Positions 5,493 to 10,963 of a DNA stretch of 13,622 nt are shown here, one piece after another. The position numbers and the translations under genes are program-made. The stretch's first letter is position 1. Each line of letters begins with the position of its first letter. The notes below the pieces were generated by a model. It was not told the origin of the DNA, ran no database searches, and worked only from the letters and a program-made list of their open reading frames with translations. Origin of the DNA: JAJRXG01 sp038523965 (GTDB lineage Bacteria > Bacteroidota > Bacteroidia > Chitinophagales > Saprospiraceae); NCBI GenBank assembly GCA_038523965.1, contig JBCBIX010000077.1:1-13622 (forward strand), written 5' to 3'.

Positions 5493-6833
5493 ATGCGTAA
5501 ATCATACATTTTTGGAATTGCCATAGCTGCCCTTCTTTCCTCCTGTTCTAAGGATACTACCTACAGCGAAGGTCAGCTCGATGTGTCCCTCAAACAGCGT
5601 ATCAATACGATTAGTCCGACAGGGAACTATGACTACTACAGTCTTCCATCTAAGGATGATTTAGATGCCATCCCACAAGATCCACGTAATCCGCTCACAG
5701 CGGCGAAGGTAGAACTCGGTAAGATGATCTTTTTTGATACGGGATTAGCTCAAGATGCCATTTTTCCATCAGGCGTGGGCACCTACTCCTGCGCAAGTTG
5801 TCACCTGCCTACAGCAGGATTTCGTCCTGGCGCTCCTCAAGGTGTCGCTGACGGAGGCCGTGGTTTTGGTGTGAATGGAGAGAGCCGGTTAAAAAACAGC
5901 GATTACGATGAAAGTCAATTGGACGTGCAGAGTGCTCGGCCGCTGAGTCTAATCAATGTGGCATTTGTTACGAACACTTTTTGGAATGGACAATTCGGGA
6001 GTCGAGGTGCAAACATTGGTACTGAGGATGTGTGGCATCTGCGAGAGGATACAGAGCTCAATGAGTTAGGGTTTGAGGCTATCGAAACTCAGAACATAGA
6101 AGGAATCAAAACACATCGCATAAAGATTGATAAGGAGATCTTAGATGATTTTGGTTACACGGCAATGTTCGATGAGGTATTCCCAGACATACCGGAGGAT
6201 GAGCGATACACGCAGTTCTCGGCCTCACTGGCTCTATCGGCATACATCCGAACGATCTTAGGAGATCAAGCACCTTTTCAAGATTGGCTTAGAGGTGACT
6301 CTGATGCGTTAACCGCACAGGAAAAAGAAGGGGCGTCGCTTTTCTTCGGAAAGGCGCGATGTGCAACATGCCACTACGAGCAGAACTTAGGGTCAACTGA
6401 GTTTCATGCACTTGGAGTTAAAGACATGTATCAACGTCCAAGCTTTAACACCTCAGCTGATGATCGCAGGAATCTTGGCCGTGGGGGTTTCACTCTGGTA
6501 GAAGAGGACAATTACCGATTTAAGGTGCCAGGGTTATACAATGTCGGCGATGCACCGTTTTTCTTTCACGGAGCAAGCAAGAATACCTTGGAAGACGTCC
6601 TCGATTACAAAATCGCAGCAGAAACTGAAAATGTCAATGTCAGTCAAGATCTCTTATCTCCAGACTTTCAGGCATTGGACCTCACTTCCTCCGAGCGACA
6701 AGCACTTTTGGCTTTTATCAGAGATGGTCTTCGCGATCCAAATCTTACAAGACATGCACCTACCAGCGTACCGAGCGGTAATTGTTTTCCGAATAATGAT
6801 TATGACTCTCGTGTAGACTTAGGTTGCGATTAG
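5493..6833 (+). CDS. Di-haem cytochrome c peroxidase/MauG-family lipoprotein
   Basis: This 446-residue protein begins MRKSYIFGIAIAALLSSCSKD, a lipoprotein signal with lipobox LSSC and acceptor Cys18. Two CXXCH haem c sites are present: CASCH at 100-104 and CATCH at 290-294, in the family's N-terminal and C-terminal halves. Between them are LSLINVAFVTNTFWNG (151-166), typical of di-haem peroxidases, and after the second haem FKVPGLYNVGDAPFFFHG (343-360). The family reduces H2O2 or carries out MauG-like oxidations, here at a membrane facing the periplasm. A TTG-initiated frame is open 14 codons further upstream, but it would place MKFDICIALTKSLL before the signal peptide, so ATG 5493 is preferred. 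The C terminus holds two Cys (431, 445) that could form a disulfide. It converges on the nuclease gene with 13 bp between stops. Family is sure; substrate is not. Confidence 0.92.
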   Translation: MRKSYIFGIAIAALLSSCSKDTTYSEGQLDVSLKQRINTISPTGNYDYYSLPSKDDLDAIPQDPRNPLTAAKVELGKMIFFDTGLAQDAIFPSGVGTYSCASCHLPTAGFRPGAPQGVADGGRGFGVNGESRLKNSDYDESQLDVQSARPLSLINVAFVTNTFWNGQFGSRGANIGTEDVWHLREDTELNELGFEAIETQNIEGIKTHRIKIDKEILDDFGYTAMFDEVFPDIPEDERYTQFSASLALSAYIRTILGDQAPFQDWLRGDSDALTAQEKEGASLFFGKARCATCHYEQNLGSTEFHALGVKDMYQRPSFNTSADDRRNLGRGGFTLVEEDNYRFKVPGLYNVGDAPFFFHGASKNTLEDVLDYKIAAETENVNVSQDLLSPDFQALDLTSSERQALLAFIRDGLRDPNLTRHAPTSVPSGNCFPNNDYDSRVDLGCD

Positions 6834-6846
6834 TCGTTACCCTCAG

Positions 6847-8001
6847 CTATTTGATAACCTGAAAGGTGCCAGAGTACTTTCGACCTGTGTCGCGATCAGT
6901 GATATGGATGATGTGCATGCCTGACTTGACATTCCACAAATTGATTGAGTTGTAGTAGTCCAAATCCTCACGGAGGCTGTAGAGTAATTTGCCAGAAGCT
7001 TGATATATGTCTACTATATACCCTCCTGGTGAAATCTCAGTGATGTCTAAAGTGAAGATGCCGTTGTTAGGATTTGGATAGATCTGTATCAAAGGTTCGA
7101 TCTCTTTCCCCTCAATGAGTTCATCTCCGATGGAGGTAGTAATGTCTTGGCAGGCAAATGCGCTCGCGTCTGGGCAGTACATTCGATTGGCGAGGGAGCA
7201 GTCCATCACAAAGGGGTTTGGCTTGCCGTCTTGCACCATGGCTTTCATGAGATTGCGTTGCATCTCGATGGTATCTACAGGATCCGCATTGTGCCAATCG
7301 CAGAGCTGAGCACGCATCTGCTCGAAATAGTCTGGATCCTCCCTCTCAGCCTCCTCTCTATACATGGTGAAGAAATAAAATGCTGATCTGGCTACATCGC
7401 CTTTAACAGTCTCGCGAGGCTCGAACAGGCCATCAGGCCCTCCACGGTCAAATACCTCAGAGTACAAGTCTTTGTCTTCAGAAGGGATATCACGATCGCT
7501 AAGCATCTGGACGTTATCTAAGAACCACCCAGTCGCATTACGATCTTCCACTTCTGCAAATGGAAAATTAGACCGCGCCTCATTCACCGCCCATCGCGTA
7601 GGCGCAAGGTTATGTAGATCACTAAACGCGTTGCCATACTCGGGCCTTGCGCCCTTTGATCGAGGATAAATGTGCTCAGCATTGATCCCATTCGCTCGAC
7701 CATCTTGCGCTAAGAATTGTATCGGCAATGGTTCGTCAGGCGGTAAAAAGAGCTCATGTCCCGAGTACAATGTTTGGACATAGTTATCCACGTTGTAGAT
7801 CTCGGTGTACATGAGAACACGAGCCTGCGTGTAGACCTCGACAAAATTTGGCTTGTAGGTGGCGACAACCTCACTGTAGAGTTCATCGCCGGTAAGTTCT
7901 TCATGGATTTGGGCAGTAGTGTCCCCCGCCATTAAGACACAGAGTATCGCAACCATTTCCCTCAGCCGAACCATCGTGGCGAAGATAGTGATGCGATTCA
8001 C
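6847..8001 (-). CDS. Secreted endonuclease I family nuclease with T9SS sorting domain
   Basis: This 384-residue protein has an N-terminal signal (hydrophobic core about 16-25, cleavage likely after TTAQ near 31). Residues about 40-280 match endonuclease I: NAEHIYPRSKG (107-117) with the catalytic His110, SDLHNLAPTRWAVNEARSNFPF (127-148) carrying the metal-site Asn, KGDVARSAFYF (200-210) and PNPFVMD (261-267). Five Cys after residue 233 suggest disulfides. The C-terminal 80 residues form a Por/type A sorting domain: YPNPNNGIFTLDI (308-320), GYIVDIYQASGKLL and a final LWNVKSGMHIIHI block. It should be exported by Sec, then by the type IX system, and degrade extracellular DNA or RNA. An alternative ATG at 7974 (residue 10) would give a shorter, more typical signal peptide. 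It is divergent from the RibF-GT2 gene. Confidence 0.92.
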   Translation of the reverse strand: MNRITIFATMVRLREMVAILCVLMAGDTTAQIHEELTGDELYSEVVATYKPNFVEVYTQARVLMYTEIYNVDNYVQTLYSGHELFLPPDEPLPIQFLAQDGRANGINAEHIYPRSKGARPEYGNAFSDLHNLAPTRWAVNEARSNFPFAEVEDRNATGWFLDNVQMLSDRDIPSEDKDLYSEVFDRGGPDGLFEPRETVKGDVARSAFYFFTMYREEAEREDPDYFEQMRAQLCDWHNADPVDTIEMQRNLMKAMVQDGKPNPFVMDCSLANRMYCPDASAFACQDITTSIGDELIEGKEIEPLIQIYPNPNNGIFTLDITEISPGGYIVDIYQASGKLLYSLREDLDYYNSINLWNVKSGMHIIHITDRDTGRKYSGTFQVIK

Positions 8002-8080
8002 TTTGAGATGAATTCAATAACGTTAATTGTTCACTCGTACGATCATTTATTATATCTAATTAGCACATATTCAGGGTTTT

Positions 8081-8120
8081 ACATAATGGATTAAGTCCCA
8101 TACGAAATTCACCATTATGT
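8081..8120. repeat. 9-bp perfect inverted repeat ACATAATGG/CCATTATGT
   Basis: Arms at 8081-8089 and 8112-8120 are perfectly complementary, with 22 nt between them. The element sits in the centre of the 228-bp spacer between the divergent nuclease and RibF-GT2 genes. Arm centres are 31 bp apart, about three helical turns, which fits a regulator binding two faces of DNA. As RNA it would be a 9-bp stem with a large loop. No T-run follows in either direction. The rest of the spacer is AT-rich near the nuclease side, with a TATAAT-like hexamer (minus strand, 8049-8054). Confidence 0.4.
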
Positions 8121-8162
8121 CCCCCTCAATCCTTCCGAGCCTCACAGGAATCGATGGTTAAG

Positions 8163-8188
8163 CGTATCCCAGAACTCTCAGAGATACG
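8163..8188 (+). repeat. Inverted repeat CGTATC/GATACG upstream of RibF-GT2
   Basis: Arms at 8163-8168 and 8183-8188, with a 14-nt loop, end 41 bp before the TTG start of the RibF-GT2 gene. It could be a weak 5'-UTR hairpin or an operator half-site pair. No FMN riboswitch architecture was recognised in this leader. Confidence 0.25.
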
Positions 8189-8229
8189 TTAATAAGTCGT
8201 TCATTTGCACCTGATCAGCGAGTGCATAA

Positions 8230-10215
8230 TTGCAGGTATTCAGAGGGTTAGCGGAACTACCACGATTTCAAAATCCAGTTGTCACCATAGGCTCCTATGA
8301 TGGAGTGCATCATGGACATCGGACTATCATCGAACGGATGCGTCAGGTCGCTCGAGAAATTAACGGGGAGAGTATCATCCTGACCTTTCATCCGCATCCA
8401 CGACAAGTGGTGTTCCCGAATGATAAATCTCTACGACTTCTCAACACACTTGACGAAAAAATCGAGTTGCTAAGTGAGACCGGGCTGGATCACTTGGTTA
8501 TTCTGCCATTCACAGTGGAGTTCAGTCAGATCAATCCATATGACTACGTAGATAAAATCCTCATCGAAGGACTACAGGTGAAGCACCTGATTGTGGGGTA
8601 TGACCACAGGTTTGGTCTGAATCGAGAGGGTAACTATGACTTACTCGATGTCTATGCGAAACAAGGCTTATTCACTTTAGAACAGATCGAGGAGCAGGAC
8701 ATCGAAGACCTTCATGTGAGTTCATCTGCGATACGAAACCACATTAAGAATGGTCTCATGACTAAGGCCAACAAGCTTCTGCAGAAGTCCTACATGCTGA
8801 GCGGCCAGGTCATTCATGGTGATAAGATCGCACGTGGTCTGGGATTTCCCACGGCCAACTGTCAGATAGATCTGTCCCTTAAGGTAATACCAGCGCCGGG
8901 CACTTATGCTGCAGAAGCCCAGGTCGACCATAAGAGATACCGAGGTATGCTCTACATCGGCAAGAGTAAAACACTCCATGCCCGAAAGGATGAGTCGATA
9001 GAGATCAACTTATTTGAAGATCCTGATGAATCTCTCTACGGTAAGAAGATCAAAATCTTTCCGCTCAAACACATCCGACAAGATCAAGAATTAGCGGACC
9101 GCGAAGAACTGCTGTATCACATTCACGCCGATAAAACTGATTGTGAGCTGTACTTCAGTCAGCGCGACTCGGAAATCAAGCTAATCACAGCAATCTTAAA
9201 CTACAATGGAGCTAAGCATATCACACAATACTTGCCCAGTCATCTACCTGAGATCGATGATCAACATGCTGTAGTTGTCATCGACAATGGCTCCTCTGAT
9301 AATTCCATAGATGTTACGTCGTCTATTAGCGATGAGGTAGACATCATTAAACTTCCTGAAAACCTTGGGTTCGCCGGTGGATATACGACCGCACTATCAC
9401 ATGTTAACTCTACGTACGTAGCCATTGTCAATAGTGATGTTCAGGTCACAGCAGGCTGGCTAAACCCGATCATAGAGCTCCTGGACAGCGATGATTCTAT
9501 CGCAGCCGTCCAACCTAAAATCCGTTCACACGAGGATCCAACACGATTCGAATACGCCGGTGCAGCTGGAGGATATCTCGATGCATTGGGCTATCCGTAC
9601 TGTCGAGGCCGCATTATGAGTCATGTAGAAGTCGATAACGGTCAGTACGATACATTGGTAGATGTCGACTGGGTGAGCGGAGCAGCCATGGTCATCAGGT
9701 TAGATGCATTCCGGCAGTGTGGTGGATTTGACCCCGATTTCTTCGCCCATATGGAGGAAATTGATCTCTGCTGGAGACTGCGATCAGCAGGCTATCGTCT
9801 GGTTTGTGAACCTAAATCTGTAGTGCATCACTTGGGAGGTGGTACCCTATCCTATCAGAGTTCGGGTAAGGCGTTTCTCAACCTCCGTAATAGTTACTGG
9901 ATGCTTCTTAAAAATGAGTCTCAGTTGAGGCTTATCTGGTTACTGCCGGTACGATTACTATTTGACCATCTCTATGGATTTACAAGGTTAATGTCAGGGC
10001 GTCCTGGTGAGGCATTCGGAGTGTTGCGCGGTATCTGGGTTGGATTCTCTAAAGTCATGACGGTAAGTGCCAAACGTCGCAAGAGAATTCGCTATCAACG
10101 GCGATATGGCCTCAAAAGCAAGCATGAACATAGAGCTACTGCAATCTGGCTGCCGTGGTCGAGACTTATGGGGAAAAGCACCTACACTGACATCGTTAAG
10201 AAAGGAAATCCATGA
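8230..10215 (+). CDS. ribF: RibF (FMN adenylyltransferase/riboflavin kinase) fused to GT2 glycosyltransferase
   Basis: This 661-residue protein joins two enzymes. Residues 1-311 are a full-length RibF, making FMN and FAD from riboflavin and ATP: GSYDGVHHGH (21-30, the HxGH adenylyltransferase site), SSSAIR (164-169), then the kinase with ARGLGFPTAN (201-210), GTYA (224-227) and EINLFED (258-264). Residues 316-661 are a GT2, rhamnosyltransferase-like transferase: AILNYNG (321-327), VVVIDNGSSDNS (348-359), NLGFAGGY (378-385), NSDV (401-404, metal/nucleotide site) and GGFDPDFFAHMEEIDLCWR (498-516, with the ED-type catalytic region). The linker is about five residues. The start is TTG, because TAA lies directly before it in frame and the next ATG (8338) would delete the HxGH motif. 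The tail is basic (614-634). The stop overlaps the next gene as ATGA. RibF is normally about 310 residues; fusion to a glycosyltransferase is unusual. Both halves look intact. Confidence 0.9.
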   Translation: MQVFRGLAELPRFQNPVVTIGSYDGVHHGHRTIIERMRQVAREINGESIILTFHPHPRQVVFPNDKSLRLLNTLDEKIELLSETGLDHLVILPFTVEFSQINPYDYVDKILIEGLQVKHLIVGYDHRFGLNREGNYDLLDVYAKQGLFTLEQIEEQDIEDLHVSSSAIRNHIKNGLMTKANKLLQKSYMLSGQVIHGDKIARGLGFPTANCQIDLSLKVIPAPGTYAAEAQVDHKRYRGMLYIGKSKTLHARKDESIEINLFEDPDESLYGKKIKIFPLKHIRQDQELADREELLYHIHADKTDCELYFSQRDSEIKLITAILNYNGAKHITQYLPSHLPEIDDQHAVVVIDNGSSDNSIDVTSSISDEVDIIKLPENLGFAGGYTTALSHVNSTYVAIVNSDVQVTAGWLNPIIELLDSDDSIAAVQPKIRSHEDPTRFEYAGAAGGYLDALGYPYCRGRIMSHVEVDNGQYDTLVDVDWVSGAAMVIRLDAFRQCGGFDPDFFAHMEEIDLCWRLRSAGYRLVCEPKSVVHHLGGGTLSYQSSGKAFLNLRNSYWMLLKNESQLRLIWLLPVRLLFDHLYGFTRLMSGRPGEAFGVLRGIWVGFSKVMTVSAKRRKRIRYQRRYGLKSKHEHRATAIWLPWSRLMGKSTYTDIVKKGNP

Positions 10216-10952
10216 AAAAGTATTTCGATATCCTCTATGAAGATGACCAAGTAGTCGCCGTAAATAAAGCTCCGGGACTACTGACTATCCCCGATCGATT
10301 CCAGCACCATCTGCCGAATATTCGATTACTACTGACTAAGAAATTCGGGCAGATCTATGTCGTACACAGGCTTGACGCAGACACTTCAGGTGTCTTACTA
10401 ATGGCTAAAACCAGCGAATCTCACCACGCACTCCAACAATCATGGCATGAGACTACTACTCAAAAGGTCTATCATGCCCTTACCGCCCTACCAGCCACAG
10501 AGGCTGGCCTGATCAGTGAAAAGATTGCCGAATCCAACACGCGCAGAGGGTTCTATAAAGTAGTCGCAACAAAGGGGAAGCCATCAGAGACTTCCTATCA
10601 AGTTTTGCAGTCATGGGGACAGTATGCCCTTACCGCGTGCACCCTTCATACTGGACGCACACATCAGATAAGGGTACACATGAAGCATATAGGTGCCCCC
10701 CTTTTAGTAGATCACAAGTATGGATTGGCTGAGGGTTTCTACCTCTCCCAGATCAAGAGAATTCGCCGGAGTTCAGAAGAAGAAAGACCACTAATGGCAC
10801 GTACTTCTCTCCATGCGTACGAGCTTACATTTAATCATCCCATGACGAATGTTCCGATAAGTGTTACCGCACCATATCCTAAGGATTTTCGTGCAGTCCT
10901 TAATCAGTTCAATAAAGTGTTAGGAAAAAAAGAGTCTCGAGGACTTCTGTAG
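10212..10952 (+). CDS. RluA-family RNA pseudouridine synthase
   Basis: This 246-residue enzyme should isomerise specific uridines to pseudouridine in rRNA or tRNA. The catalytic motif HRLDADTSG is at 52-60, with Asp55 as nucleophile. DDQVVAVNKAPGLLT (11-25) is the usual first block, and TGRTHQIRVHMKHIGAPLLVD (147-167) is the uridine-pocket block. LHAYELTFNHP (200-210) closes the fold. There is no N-terminal S4 domain, so by size it resembles RluA or TruC more than RluC/RluD; the target base cannot be assigned. The ATG overlaps the RibF-GT2 stop by 4 nt (ATGA), implying translational coupling, and AAGGAAA about 7 nt upstream inside the previous gene is a plausible ribosome site. It converges on the SLBB gene with only 11 bp between stops. 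Confidence 0.92.
   Translation: MKKYFDILYEDDQVVAVNKAPGLLTIPDRFQHHLPNIRLLLTKKFGQIYVVHRLDADTSGVLLMAKTSESHHALQQSWHETTTQKVYHALTALPATEAGLISEKIAESNTRRGFYKVVATKGKPSETSYQVLQSWGQYALTACTLHTGRTHQIRVHMKHIGAPLLVDHKYGLAEGFYLSQIKRIRRSSEEERPLMARTSLHAYELTFNHPMTNVPISVTAPYPKDFRAVLNQFNKVLGKKESRGLL
10925..10945 (-). terminator. Weak candidate terminator for the SLBB gene inside the rluA-like 3' end
   Basis: On the minus strand a short stem, AGTC (10942-10945) with GACT (10933-10936), is followed after two bases by seven T residues (10925-10931 read as the complement). It begins about 20 nt after the SLBB stop and lies within the last codons of the convergent pseudouridine synthase gene. The stem is only 4-5 bp and the A-run encodes Lys codons, so this may be coincidence. 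Confidence 0.25.
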
Positions 10953-10963
10953 TTCAATCGACA

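Noticed and set aside
6834..6846. Shared bidirectional terminator between the convergent peroxidase and nuclease genes
   Set aside because: Only 13 bp separate the stops and no stem with a T-run could be drawn there or just inside the ends.
8002..8229. FMN riboswitch ahead of ribF
   Set aside because: No conserved multi-helix FMN aptamer signature could be found; only two simple inverted repeats are present.
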